Positions 26,508 to 34,542 of a stretch of 64,000 nt of DNA are shown piece by piece. The position numbers and the translations under genes were made by a program. The DNA lies in the NCBI GenBank assembly GCA_017515475.1, contig JAFWFS010000007.1, forward strand, positions 1-64,000, in the 5' to 3' direction. The notes beneath the pieces were generated by a model. It did no database searches. It was not told where the DNA came from and worked only from the letters and a program-made list of their open reading frames with translations. This stretch comes from Erysipelotrichaceae bacterium. GTDB taxonomy: Bacteria; Bacillota_I; Bacilli_A; Erysipelotrichales; Erysipelotrichaceae. Positions within the stretch are counted from its first letter, which is position 1, and each line of letters begins with the position of its first letter.

Positions 26508-27763
26508 AAACATATGCGATGATGATCCTCGGATGTAAAGTCAACGATTATGAAGCAACCTATGTCCGGGAAAACATGAATAAACATTATGAGGAAGTTC
26601 CTTTTAAACAGAAAGCGGATATCTATCTGATCTTTACCTGCTGTGTAACAAATACCGCAGAAGCCAAGACCAGAAAATTCATCCACGATGCCAGAAGAAA
26701 CAATCCGGATGCCTATATCGCCGCGATCGGCTGTTTAAGCCAGATCAAGCACGACAGCGAAGTTTTTGATGATGTTGATCTGGTGATAGGTTCCGATCAG
26801 AAAGATAAGATCGTAGACCTGATAACGGCTCAGGACAGGAACTGCCATGTAAGTGACCAGGTCAGCAGCGATTTCGAGCATCTCTACATCGAATCCTATC
26901 CGGCGAAGTCAAGATCATTCCTGAAGATCCAGGACGGATGCAACCAGTTCTGTGCATATTGCATCATTCCTTATGCCAGGGGCAGAGAAAGAAGCGGTAA
27001 TCATGAACTGCTGCTCAAGGAAGCCAGAATACTGGCAAAAGAGAATAAGGAGATCGTCCTGACTGGCATTCATACCGGAAGGTACCGTGACGGCGAATAT
27101 GATCTGTACAGTCTTTTATGCGATCTGTGCCGGATCGAAGGTCTGGAGACGATTCGTCTCAGTTCGATCGAAATGACCGAGATCAACGACGGTATCATCG
27201 ATCTGATGAAGCATAATGCAAAGATCGCCAGACATCTGCATATCCCTGTACAATCCTGCGACAACGATATTCTAAAAGCCATGAACCGTCCGTATACCGT
27301 TGAAGAATACAAGAACAGAATAAACTATATCCGTTCGCAGATCCCCGATATCAGTATCAGTACAGATTTGATCGTCGGCTTTCCAAACGAAACGGAAGAA
27401 CGTTTTGAGAATACCCTGAATCAGCTGAAAGAGATCCGTTTTTCCTTTATCCATGTCTTTCCGTATTCCAGAAAAACCAAAACGGCAGCCGACAGGATGG
27501 AAGGACATGTGGATCCAAAGACCAAGAAGCAGCGGGTCAGAACGGTAATGGATCTGGAAAAAGACATTTCTGCGGAATTCAAGAAACGTTTCATCGGGAA
27601 ACGAGTCAGGGTCCTGATTGAAAGACACGACGAGAACTGTTCCTACGGATACAGCAAGGAATACATCTATACAAGAGTTAACGGCGTTTATGAAGCAGGG
27701 ACAATACTGGATGTAATCATAGAGAAGTCAGAAGATGAGGTGATAGGAAATGTTGCTGAGTAA
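26504..27763 (+). CDS. mtaB: tRNA (N6-threonylcarbamoyladenosine-37-C2)-methylthiotransferase MtaB
   Basis: Radical SAM methylthiotransferase converting t6A37 to ms2t6A. The N-terminal UPF0004 domain has MILGCKVNDYEATYV and cysteines in FTCCVTNTAEAKTR and IAAIGCLSQ for the auxiliary cluster. The radical SAM motif is CNQFCAYCIIPYARG (about 145-159), and HIPVQSCDNDILKAMNR follows. A C-terminal TRAM domain is at about 355-419. The ATG at 26504 overlapping the rsmE stop is preferred over 26498. It overlaps the following gene by 14 bases. Confidence 0.95.
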   Translation: MKTYAMMILGCKVNDYEATYVRENMNKHYEEVPFKQKADIYLIFTCCVTNTAEAKTRKFIHDARRNNPDAYIAAIGCLSQIKHDSEVFDDVDLVIGSDQKDKIVDLITAQDRNCHVSDQVSSDFEHLYIESYPAKSRSFLKIQDGCNQFCAYCIIPYARGRERSGNHELLLKEARILAKENKEIVLTGIHTGRYRDGEYDLYSLLCDLCRIEGLETIRLSSIEMTEINDGIIDLMKHNAKIARHLHIPVQSCDNDILKAMNRPYTVEEYKNRINYIRSQIPDISISTDLIVGFPNETEERFENTLNQLKEIRFSFIHVFPYSRKTKTAADRMEGHVDPKTKKQRVRTVMDLEKDISAEFKKRFIGKRVRVLIERHDENCSYGYSKEYIYTRVNGVYEAGTILDVIIEKSEDEVIGNVAE

Positions 27764-29192
27764 ACTGTTCTCCGGTGCACCGGACATGGAAATCAGACAG
27801 CTCTCCGTTGACAGCAGAATGCCGATGGAGGATGCGATCTTTTTCTGTCTGAACGGAATCAAGTACGACGGTCACGACTATATCGATGAAGCGGTAAAAA
27901 ACGGCGCAAAAGTCATCATTTATACCAAAGAAATCGAAAGAAAAGAAAAAGCGATCTACATCAAGGTTGCCGATGTCAACAAGACGCTGAAAAAGACGGC
28001 CAATATATTCTATGGAGATCCGGGAAAAGACATCGACGAATATGTGATCGGAGGAAACTACGGCAGATGTTCCGTTGCTCTGTTTATCAATCATTTTCTG
28101 AACAAGAAAGAAAAATGCGGCTATGTCGGCATACTCGGCATCCGTTATGACCGTACGGAACTGAAATCCTCTGTAACGACGCTCAATGCCCTGGAGAATC
28201 TCAAGATCCTGCAGACCATGAAAGAAAACGGGATCAGCTCCTGTACCTTTGAAGCGAATGCCTCTTCCCTGAACCTGCAGAAACTGGACAGTATCGATCC
28301 GTCTTTCTTCATCTATACAAGTACCGATACCAATTCCAACGAAAGCCAGCTGAACGAGTATTTCAGCTATTTCAGAAGATATCTGTACACTCTGGAGAAT
28401 GCAACCAGAGTCATATTCAATGCAGATGATGTATCATACATGGAACTGAGCGACTGCGTCGAAAACTATTTTACATACGGACTGTACGAAGATTCGGATT
28501 ACCGCATTTCCGATGTATCGCTTTCCAGTCATGGCATCAGTTTCAGTCTCAGTCACGAAGGAATGTCGTATCCGGTCGTTTCTTCTCTTCAGGGAATGGT
28601 CAATGTCTACAATCTGACTGCCGCTATCGCGGCTTTGAACCAGAAAGGTCATCCTCTGGATAAAATCATCGAAGGAATGAAAGACGTTCCATGTGTTGAC
28701 GGTGTCATGGAAAGATGTGATACACAGTACAACGTGATCGTCGATTCCGCCTACGATATTTCGTCGATCAACGAAATATGCCGTTACGCAAGGAAAGCGG
28801 CCGACAGTCACAAAGCGATCGGCGTCATCAGCATCAACTATACCGACGGTGACAATCGGCTGGAAAAGATCATGCAGATATGTCAGAGCAATCTGGATGT
28901 CATAATCCTTACCGAGAATGAATCCCTGGAAGGGGAAGTGATGAACATCCTGTCCCGCTGCGACAGATATACCAGAAAAGACGCCAGAGTCATTCACTGC
29001 GACCTGCGGTCTCAGGCCATCAAGAACGCCATCGAAATCATGAATCAGGAAGATACTCTCATCATCATCGGCAAAGGCAACGAAAAATACCTGAACATGG
29101 GTCTGGGAAAGGAATTCTATCAGGGCGACCGTTTCTATGTTCAGAAATACCTTGAAAAAAGAAAAAGAGAAGAAACGGATATGGAAGAATAA
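27750..29192 (+). CDS. Degenerate MurE-like Mur ligase homologue
   Basis: Full-length (480 residue) relative of UDP-MurNAc-tripeptide ligase with an eroded active site. The N-terminal domain is recognisable: LSVDSRMPMEDAIFFCLNG and DGHDYIDEAVKNGAKVI. The ATP P-loop GTNGKT is replaced by GGNYGRCS at 101-108, the carbamylated-lysine region reads YFSYFRRYL, and the conserved DH of the central domain is lost (STDTNSNES). The C-terminal domain keeps VDGVMERCD, IVDSAYD (for DYAH) and IIIGKGNEKYL (for GKGHE). A GGTGATAGGAA ribosome region precedes the ATG, which overlaps mtaB by 14 bases. Catalysis is unlikely; a structural or regulatory role is possible but unknown. Confidence 0.75.
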   Translation: MLLSKLFSGAPDMEIRQLSVDSRMPMEDAIFFCLNGIKYDGHDYIDEAVKNGAKVIIYTKEIERKEKAIYIKVADVNKTLKKTANIFYGDPGKDIDEYVIGGNYGRCSVALFINHFLNKKEKCGYVGILGIRYDRTELKSSVTTLNALENLKILQTMKENGISSCTFEANASSLNLQKLDSIDPSFFIYTSTDTNSNESQLNEYFSYFRRYLYTLENATRVIFNADDVSYMELSDCVENYFTYGLYEDSDYRISDVSLSSHGISFSLSHEGMSYPVVSSLQGMVNVYNLTAAIAALNQKGHPLDKIIEGMKDVPCVDGVMERCDTQYNVIVDSAYDISSINEICRYARKAADSHKAIGVISINYTDGDNRLEKIMQICQSNLDVIILTENESLEGEVMNILSRCDRYTRKDARVIHCDLRSQAIKNAIEIMNQEDTLIIIGKGNEKYLNMGLGKEFYQGDRFYVQKYLEKRKREETDMEE

Positions 29193-29222
29193 ATAATTCT
29201 TTATTTTTCAGTTGTTTTTGTT

Positions 29223-29228
29223 TATAAT
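29223..29228 (+). promoter_or_regulatory. Predicted -10 box of rpsU
   Basis: TATAAT 30 bases before the rpsU ATG, in a T-rich region after the MurE-like gene. The -35 is unclear. Confidence 0.5.
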
Positions 29229-29258
29229 TTAACTGTTGCGACAAAAGGAGGTGAAATT

Positions 29259-29438
29259 ATGGCAAAAGTTATCGTTAAAGAAAACGAACAGCTCGATGAT
29301 GCTCTGCGTCGTTTTAAGAGACAGGTTTCTCGTAATGGCACGCTTCTTGAAGTCAGAAAAAGAGAGTACTACGTAAAACCGGGCATTAAAAAGAGACTGA
29401 AAAGAGAAAATGCCAGGAAACTGAGAAGATCCAAGTAA
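29259..29438 (+). CDS. rpsU: Ribosomal protein bS21
   Basis: Small-subunit protein of 59 residues: [38 protein letters not shown], ending in basic [12 protein letters not shown]. These are the standard S21 blocks. The ribosome site AAAGGAGGTGA is near-perfect. It has its own promoter and terminator, and lies at the usual place between mtaB and phoH. Confidence 0.97.
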   Translation: MAKVIVKENEQLDDALRRFKRQVSRNGTLLEVRKREYYVKPGIKKRLKRENARKLRRSK

Positions 29439-29463
29439 ATCAGCTGATGCTGATTTTCTTTTT
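29438..29463 (+). terminator. Rho-independent terminator of rpsU
   Basis: AATCAGC, loop TGAT, GCTGATT followed by TTCTTTTT. Confidence 0.85.
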
Positions 29464-29493
29464 ATCCGATATCAAACAGAGGAGCATTCCCTG

Positions 29494-29499
29494 TATAAT
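29494..29499 (+). promoter_or_regulatory. -10 box of the pfkB-phoH unit
   Basis: TATAAT ends 9 bases before the ATG at 29509, with no ribosome site between. A transcript would have almost no leader. Confidence 0.45.
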
Positions 29500-29508
29500 A
29501 GAATTGAT

Positions 29509-30405
29509 ATGGCGAAGATAAACGTATTTGGTGCCGCATGCGTCGATCTGCTTGTACAGGGCGTAGATAAAGGAGAGTTTTTTAACGGAAACTATAAGGC
29601 AGACAGGATCTTTACCTTGTATGGAGGCGATGCTTTCAATGAAAGCATGGTTCTGAAACGTTTCGGATGCGACGTAAAGCTGATCACAGTGCTTGGAAAC
29701 GACGAAAACGGCAGATGGATCAAAAACAAGCTGGAAAAAGAAGACATCGGATACAATACGGACATACTCAGAGACGATATTTTCACCTATCTCTCTATCG
29801 TTCTGATCGACAGAGAAGGGGAACGCTACTTTGTCGGGGTTAACGACGGCAGTATCAAGAAACTGAAACCGGCAGACATCGTCATAGACGACGACTGCCG
29901 GATCGCCTGTCTGGCATCTCTGTTCATATCTCCGCATCTAGATATCGCGTCTCTTGATAAACTGTTTGCCGGTCTGAAACAGAAAGGCGTAACGGTGTGC
30001 TGCGACTGCTCGACACCGAAAGAAATCAGAACGATCAGCAAATTCACATTCCTGAAATATGTCGATTATTTTTTCTGCAATCAGAAAGAAGCGGAAACGT
30101 TAAGCAGAACACGGACAATGGAAGATGCCGCTTCGGAAATAAAAGAGATGGGTGCAGGGCATGTGATCGTCAAATGCGGATCCAGAGGGGCTTATTACGA
30201 TGGCCGGTATTATGCGCCGGCAAGGCAATGTAAGGTCATCGATACGACCGGAGCGGGAGACAGCTTTGTAGCCGGATTTATCAAAAGTCTCTCTGAAAAC
30301 AAACCGATTGAGGAATGCATCAGTGTTGCCAATCTGTTTGGCGGTAAGGCCTGCGCATTTACAGGCGCAACCGCATGGCTTGATAAAGAATTAGAGAAGG
30401 ATTAA
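29509..30405 (+). CDS. PfkB-family carbohydrate kinase
   Basis: Ribokinase-fold kinase of 298 residues. It shows FGAACVDLLVQG at the start, YGGDAFNESMVLKRFG with the substrate-binding GG and N, a beta-lid region, CDCSTPKEI, and the C-terminal signature DTTGAGDSFVAGF (about 244-256) holding the catalytic aspartate and anion hole. The substrate (fructose, ribose, adenosine or another sugar) cannot be assigned, and no sugar transporter is nearby. It lies where yqeY is often found in related genomes and probably shares a transcript with phoH, which starts 6 bases after. Confidence 0.88.
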   Translation: MAKINVFGAACVDLLVQGVDKGEFFNGNYKADRIFTLYGGDAFNESMVLKRFGCDVKLITVLGNDENGRWIKNKLEKEDIGYNTDILRDDIFTYLSIVLIDREGERYFVGVNDGSIKKLKPADIVIDDDCRIACLASLFISPHLDIASLDKLFAGLKQKGVTVCCDCSTPKEIRTISKFTFLKYVDYFFCNQKEAETLSRTRTMEDAASEIKEMGAGHVIVKCGSRGAYYDGRYYAPARQCKVIDTTGAGDSFVAGFIKSLSENKPIEECISVANLFGGKACAFTGATAWLDKELEKD

Positions 30406-30411
30406 GGAACT

Positions 30412-31344
30412 ATGGAATATGTATTTACCGATCTGAATCAGGAACAGATTCAGAATATTGTCGGAGTGAACGATGAGAATCTGAATCTTATGGAGGAACT
30501 CTACGGCTGCGGCATCGTTTATCGCGACAACTGTTTTAAGCTGCTTAGCGATGACGAAGACATGTCGGCGAAGTTTACCAGGCACATGGATCAGATCGTC
30601 AGAGAAAGCAGAAAAAACAGCGTAGACTATGATTTTATCAAGCAGTCTTTTCTGTCTTTGAATACCCTTGAAAACAATGATTTTCATACCAAGGTCATCG
30701 CGTATTCCAACAATGGGAAGCCTTTCCGCTGCAAGACGGCAAATCAGCATGAACTGGTATCCCAGGTCAAAAACAACGACCTTGTCTTCTGCATCGGTCC
30801 CGCCGGAACCGGGAAGACTTTTCTGGCCGTTCTTCTGGCGGTAAACTATCTGAAAAAAGGAACCGTAAATAAGATCATCATCACCAGACCTGCAGTCGAA
30901 GCAGGCGAATCGCTGGGCTTTCTGCCGGGAGATCTGAAAGAGAAGATAGATCCGTACCTGATGCCTATATACGATGCGCTTGACAGTATACTCGGCAGCG
31001 AACAGAAAGACAAGATGATCGAGAAGGGCATCATCGAAGTCATTCCTCTGGCATACATGAGAGGACGTACACTGAATGAAGCTTTCATTATTCTCGATGA
31101 AGCCCAGAATACGACCGATAAGCAGATGCTGATGTTTCTGACCAGACTGGGATTCAATTCCAAAATGATCGTCAATGGCGACATCACCCAGATAGACCTG
31201 AATATCAATAAGGCAAACAGCGGTCTGATTGCCGCACGGAACAGACTGAAGGACGTCGGTCAGATCGGCTTCGTAGAGTTCAACAATTCCGATATCATCA
31301 GAAACCCGCTGGTTCAGAAGATCATCGAGAAATTTACGATCTGA
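30412..31344 (+). CDS. phoH: PhoH-family ATPase
   Basis: Cytoplasmic P-loop ATPase with suspected RNA-related role, near ybeY in most Firmicutes. The 310 residues show an N-terminal KH-like domain, Walker A GPAGTGKTFLAV (about 125-136), ITRPAVEAGESLGFLPGD, MRGRTLNEAFIILDEAQNTT (Walker B) and NGDITQIDL. All are family signatures. ybeY, the normal partner, is not adjacent here; rdgB follows with its own promoter. Confidence 0.94.
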   Translation: MEYVFTDLNQEQIQNIVGVNDENLNLMEELYGCGIVYRDNCFKLLSDDEDMSAKFTRHMDQIVRESRKNSVDYDFIKQSFLSLNTLENNDFHTKVIAYSNNGKPFRCKTANQHELVSQVKNNDLVFCIGPAGTGKTFLAVLLAVNYLKKGTVNKIIITRPAVEAGESLGFLPGDLKEKIDPYLMPIYDALDSILGSEQKDKMIEKGIIEVIPLAYMRGRTLNEAFIILDEAQNTTDKQMLMFLTRLGFNSKMIVNGDITQIDLNINKANSGLIAARNRLKDVGQIGFVEFNNSDIIRNPLVQKIIEKFTI

Positions 31345-31348
31345 GCGA

Positions 31349-31378
31349 TTGTATAGAATATACCGTTCATATTATAAT
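31349..31378 (+). promoter_or_regulatory. Predicted promoter of rdgB
   Basis: TTGTAT (31349-31354), 18 bases, TATAAT (31373-31378), ending 8 bases before the ATG at 31387. No ribosome site is present, so the transcript is probably leaderless. Confidence 0.55.
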
Positions 31379-31386
31379 TTGTGCAT

Positions 31387-31977
31387 ATGAAAAAGCTTTT
31401 TATCGCTTCCAATAACGGACATAAGATCGAAGAGATCGCCGATATACTGAAAAGAAACCGGATCGAAATAGAACTAGTCTGTCCGAAGGACTTCGGCTGT
31501 AAAGAAGAACCTGTCGAAAACGGCAGGACTTTTGCGGAAAACGCCAGAATCAAGGCCAGATTCTACTATGACCGTTTTCATTTGCCGACGATCGCCGACG
31601 ATTCCGGGATATGTATCGATTATCTAAACGGCAACCCGGGCATTCACTCCGCCCGTTTTCTGCATGGCATGAACTACGACCAGAAATGCGACTATGTCCT
31701 TGAACTGATGAAAGATGTGAAAAACAGAGGCGCACAGTTTGTCGACTGCATGTGTTTTATCGATAAAGACGGAGAGATTTTTGAATATGAAGGAATCAAT
31801 GAAGGCCAGATCGCCTTTGAAAAAGCCGGATACGAGGGATTCGGCTATGATCCGATCTTTCTGATTCCGAAATTCAACCAGACCGAAGCACAGCTGGGCG
31901 CCGACTATAAGAACGAATACTCACACCGGGCAAAAGCCCTGAAGAAATGGATATCAGATGCAAAAGAAAGACTGTAG
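31387..31977 (+). CDS. rdgB: XTP/dITP diphosphatase (RdgB/HAM1)
   Basis: House-cleaning enzyme that removes non-canonical purine triphosphates (ITP, dITP, XTP). The 196 residues have FIASNNGHKIEEIADIL at the N-terminus, NARIKARFYYD, IADDSGICIDYLNGNPGIHSAR with the catalytic Asp, EGQIAFEKAGYEGFGYDPIFLI and SHRAKALKKW. An in-frame GTG at 31381 would add two residues but lies almost on the predicted transcription start. It overlaps the next gene by 20 bases. Confidence 0.95.
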   Translation: MKKLFIASNNGHKIEEIADILKRNRIEIELVCPKDFGCKEEPVENGRTFAENARIKARFYYDRFHLPTIADDSGICIDYLNGNPGIHSARFLHGMNYDQKCDYVLELMKDVKNRGAQFVDCMCFIDKDGEIFEYEGINEGQIAFEKAGYEGFGYDPIFLIPKFNQTEAQLGADYKNEYSHRAKALKKWISDAKERL

Positions 31978-32659
31978 ACAGACGTTTTCAATCGTTGCCT
32001 CACTGGCACTTATCCTGTTTTTTCTGATCACGGCGGTACATTTCTGGAGCTTTAATCAGGCTTTCTATGACAGTGAACACGCAAAGCTGACACTTTACGG
32101 CAAGCCCATTTCTGAACACATCGGTATCACCGATGATCAGCTGAAGGATCTTACCGCCTTTACATTGGCTTATCTGAACGACAAGGACGCCAGTCTTGAT
32201 CTGCAGATGAAGGTAAAAGGGGAGATGCGTGAAGTTTATACCGACGATGAGAAAGCCCACATGATAGATGTAAGGAATCTCAATCTGGCTGCCAACCGTC
32301 TTTGGGTCATATCCCTGCTGATCATTGTCGGATACGCCGTATTCTATCTGATCAAGAAATATCCGTTGAGCGATCTGTACAGCAGCTATAAGAAAGTACT
32401 GAAATACGGACTCCTGTTTCTGGCCGTACTGGGATCGTGGATTCTGATCGACTTCGATTCCTTCTGGACTGCTTTCCATCATGTTTTCTTTGCTGGGAAT
32501 GACCTGTGGATCCTGGATCTCAGAAAAGACATCCTGATCATGATCGTACCGCCGGAGTTCTTCAATCATCTGGTCATAACGATCACCGTCACTTTCTTCG
32601 TACTGCTTTTATCTCCGATCGTTTTATATCGGCTGTTCGTAAAAAGGAAATCCGCATGA
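31958..32659 (+). CDS. TIGR01906/DUF1461 membrane protein, Lit-like (lipoprotein intramolecular transacylase)
   Basis: Integral membrane protein of 233 residues with four predicted membrane segments (about 11-32, 112-134, 147-166 and 205-225). Sequence features of the DUF1461 family are visible: the FNQAFYDSEHAKLTLYGK extracellular start, DDEKAHMIDVRNL and FHHVFFAGNDLWILD. Members named Lit in Enterococcus and Bacillus move an acyl chain within lipoproteins to make the lyso form; conserved histidines between membrane segments are thought to be catalytic, and two His-containing stretches are present here. Functional naming is by family inference. It overlaps rdgB and trmL at its two ends. Confidence 0.72.
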   Translation: MQKKDCRQTFSIVASLALILFFLITAVHFWSFNQAFYDSEHAKLTLYGKPISEHIGITDDQLKDLTAFTLAYLNDKDASLDLQMKVKGEMREVYTDDEKAHMIDVRNLNLAANRLWVISLLIIVGYAVFYLIKKYPLSDLYSSYKKVLKYGLLFLAVLGSWILIDFDSFWTAFHHVFFAGNDLWILDLRKDILIMIVPPEFFNHLVITITVTFFVLLLSPIVLYRLFVKRKSA

Positions 32660-33162
32660 TCAATGTCGTACTCTATGAACCGGAAATTCCGCAGAATACC
32701 GGAAACATCATGCGTACGTGCTCCGTTTTCGAGATGAAACTGCACCTGATCGAACCTCTGGGTTTCTCTCTGGATGAAAAGCATTTAAGAAGAAGCGGAA
32801 TGGACTATATCACAGATCTGGATTATCAGATCTATCCCGACTGGGAAACGTTTAAGGAAGGAAAAGAGGGACAGTTTGTCTATTTTACCCGTTACGGCAT
32901 GAAAAACTTCAATGAATGCGTATTTGACAGGGATAGGGACATATACCTTGTATTCGGAAAAGAATCCACAGGCATCGATAAAAAGATCCTGAAAGAGAAT
33001 CTGAAAGACTGCTACCGTATTCCGATGCGCAAGGATGCAAGGAGCCTGAATCTTTCCAACTGTGTTGCCATTGGAGCGTATGAATGTATGAGACAGGTCG
33101 GTTTTTCTGATCTAAGCGATAGAGAAACGCTAAAAGGAGCGGACTTTCTGTTAAGATGCTGA
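32656..33162 (+). CDS. trmL: tRNA (cytidine/uridine-34-2'-O)-methyltransferase TrmL
   Basis: SPOUT methyltransferase modifying the wobble base of tRNA-Leu. The 168 residues begin INVVLYEPEIPQNTGNIMRTC, a hallmark of this family, followed by LHLIEPLGFSLDEKHLRRSGMDY, LVFGKESTGIDKKIL and the C-terminal knot YRIPMRKDARSLNLSNCVAIG. The ATG at 32656 overlaps the previous stop (ATGA); longer in-frame codons upstream lie within the Lit-like gene. Confidence 0.95.
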   Translation: MINVVLYEPEIPQNTGNIMRTCSVFEMKLHLIEPLGFSLDEKHLRRSGMDYITDLDYQIYPDWETFKEGKEGQFVYFTRYGMKNFNECVFDRDRDIYLVFGKESTGIDKKILKENLKDCYRIPMRKDARSLNLSNCVAIGAYECMRQVGFSDLSDRETLKGADFLLRC

Positions 33163-33614
33163 AAATATGTCTGTGTTCGGATAATCACGGAGACATGGAT
33201 TCCTTGCAGCAGGTATTATCCAAGAATCCTGCCTGCGACTATTATCTGCATTGCGGAGATTCGCAGTTCTCGCCTGAACAGCTCAGGCCTTTTATCAGTA
33301 TCGAAGGAAACAACGACTGGAACTACGATTTTCCGAAACAGCTGATCCTGGAGATCGGAGGACACCGCATTCTTCTGATCCATGGGCACGGCTATACATA
33401 CCAGATGGATCATTTCGTCAGAAAAGCCCGCAATGAACATGTCGACGTCGTCTTTTTCGGCCATACCCACATGTTTACGGATAAGGTCTATTCCGGCATC
33501 CGTTTCATCAATCCCGGAAGCACCTTCTACAACCGCGATCTTACCTCACCATGCTACGCCAGAGTCTATTTCTACGATGACGGATCTATCAGGACCGAAA
33601 GAGTGGATCTCTGA
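33156..33614 (+). CDS. YfcE-type metallophosphoesterase
   Basis: Small phosphodiesterase (152 residues) with the full calcineurin-like metal motif set: CSDNHGDMDS, LHCGDSQF, IEGNNDWN, LIHGHGYTY and FFGHTHMF. The single-domain length fits the YfcE/MJ0936 group acting on model phosphodiesters; the cellular substrate is unknown. It overlaps trmL by 7 bases and ends the rdgB-lit-trmL unit. No terminator is obvious before the infC leader. Confidence 0.9.
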   Translation: MLKICLCSDNHGDMDSLQQVLSKNPACDYYLHCGDSQFSPEQLRPFISIEGNNDWNYDFPKQLILEIGGHRILLIHGHGYTYQMDHFVRKARNEHVDVVFFGHTHMFTDKVYSGIRFINPGSTFYNRDLTSPCYARVYFYDDGSIRTERVDL

Positions 33615-33659
33615 ATATTGCTGTTGACTATTATAAACATTTATGTTTAAATAATTAAG

Positions 33660-33790
33660 TAATAAAAAGGATGTAGAAAGAAGAAGGCCGCTTCTCACCT
33701 GAAGTTCATAAGAACCTGGGTATATTGCTACGAATGTAACGATATTTAAGTGGGCCTTGTCTCACTTTTTATTTAAAAATGGGGGTATAA
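33660..33790 (+). promoter_or_regulatory. infC-rpmI-rplT 5' leader (L20-leader-like attenuator)
   Basis: Structured leader before infC. A terminator hairpin AGTGGG (33749-33754)/CTCACT (33761-33766) is followed by TTTTT. Its left arm and loop include GGCCTT (33753-33758), which can instead pair with AAGGCC at 33684-33689. The two folds are mutually exclusive. Smaller hairpins AGAAG/CTTCT and GTTC/GAAC lie between. Bacillus infC-rpmI-rplT is controlled by L20 binding to a leader of this kind; that L20 is the ligand here is by analogy. Confidence 0.75.
33749..33770 (+). terminator. Leader terminator upstream of infC
   Basis: Six-pair stem AGTGGG/CTCACT (with one G-T pair), loop CCTTGT, then a T run. 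It is part of the leader switch described for 33660-33790. Confidence 0.7.
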
Positions 33791-33794
33791 AACT

Positions 33795-34319
33795 ATAACA
33801 AGAAAACGTTCTAATGATGACATCGTAAACGAGAATATCCGTTTCAAAGAAGTAATGGTCATCGGCCCTGACGGGAGTCAACTGGGTGTAATGTCTCGCA
33901 ACGAGGCATTAGAGAAAGCTTATGACGAAGATCTGGATCTGCTCTGTGTAGCGCCAAACGCACAGCCTCCGGTATGTAAGATACTGGATTACGGCAAGTA
34001 TCGTTTTGAAGCGCAGAAAAAGGCCAAGGAAGCCAGAAAGAACCAGCAGACCACAGAGATGAAACCTTTACGTCTATCGCCTGTAATCGATACGCATGAC
34101 TTCGAAACCAAGATGAAGCAGGCCAGAAAATGGCTTGAATCCGGAATGAAAGTCAAGATCGACATGCGTTTCAGAGGAAGAATGATGACAAGGCAGGAAG
34201 TCGGCATGAAGATCATGAATGATTTCACGCAGAATCTTTCTGATGTATCGTCGGTAGAAAGAGCACCTAAGCTTGAAGGGAACATCATGTCTTGTGTTTT
34301 AGCGCCTAAGAAAAAATAG
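33795..34319 (+). CDS. infC: Translation initiation factor IF-3 (AUA start)
   Basis: Binds the 30S subunit, blocks premature subunit joining and monitors start codons. Core blocks are NENIRFKEV, DGSQLGVMSRNEAL, LDLLCVAPNAQPPVCKILDYGK, RFEAQKKAKEARKNQ and MKPLRLSPVIDTHDFETK. The first ATG (33855) is too late, removing the conserved NENIR block. Upstream the frame is open with no ATG, GTG or TTG. ATA at 33795, nine bases after GGGGG, gives ITRKRSND...NENIR, the right N-terminus, 174 residues. Rare AUU/AUA-type starts on infC are known and serve IF3 autoregulation. Product certain; start likely. Confidence 0.93.
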   Translation: MTRKRSNDDIVNENIRFKEVMVIGPDGSQLGVMSRNEALEKAYDEDLDLLCVAPNAQPPVCKILDYGKYRFEAQKKAKEARKNQQTTEMKPLRLSPVIDTHDFETKMKQARKWLESGMKVKIDMRFRGRMMTRQEVGMKIMNDFTQNLSDVSSVERAPKLEGNIMSCVLAPKKK

Positions 34320-34333
34320 GAGGAGAAGATAAG

Positions 34334-34528
34334 ATGCCAAAGATGAAGACAAAAAAGACTTTTGCCAAGAGAGTAAAAGTTACCGGAACAGGCAAACTGA
34401 GAAAGTATTCCAACTACGTATCGCACTTTGCCGCAAACAAAACGCACAAACAGAAGAAACATCTCCACAAACCATCGCTTGTCGACAAGACCGATGTCAA
34501 GAGAGACAGAGAGTTATTACAGGGATAG
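34334..34528 (+). CDS. rpmI: Ribosomal protein bL35
   Basis: 64-residue basic large-subunit protein: MPKMKTKKTFAKRVKVTGTG and NKTHKQKKHLHKPSLVDK are the L35 signature. AGGAGGAGA is the ribosome site. It sits between infC and rplT in the universal order. Confidence 0.98.
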   Translation: MPKMKTKKTFAKRVKVTGTGKLRKYSNYVSHFAANKTHKQKKHLHKPSLVDKTDVKRDRELLQG

Positions 34529-34542
34529 GAGGATAGAAGAAA

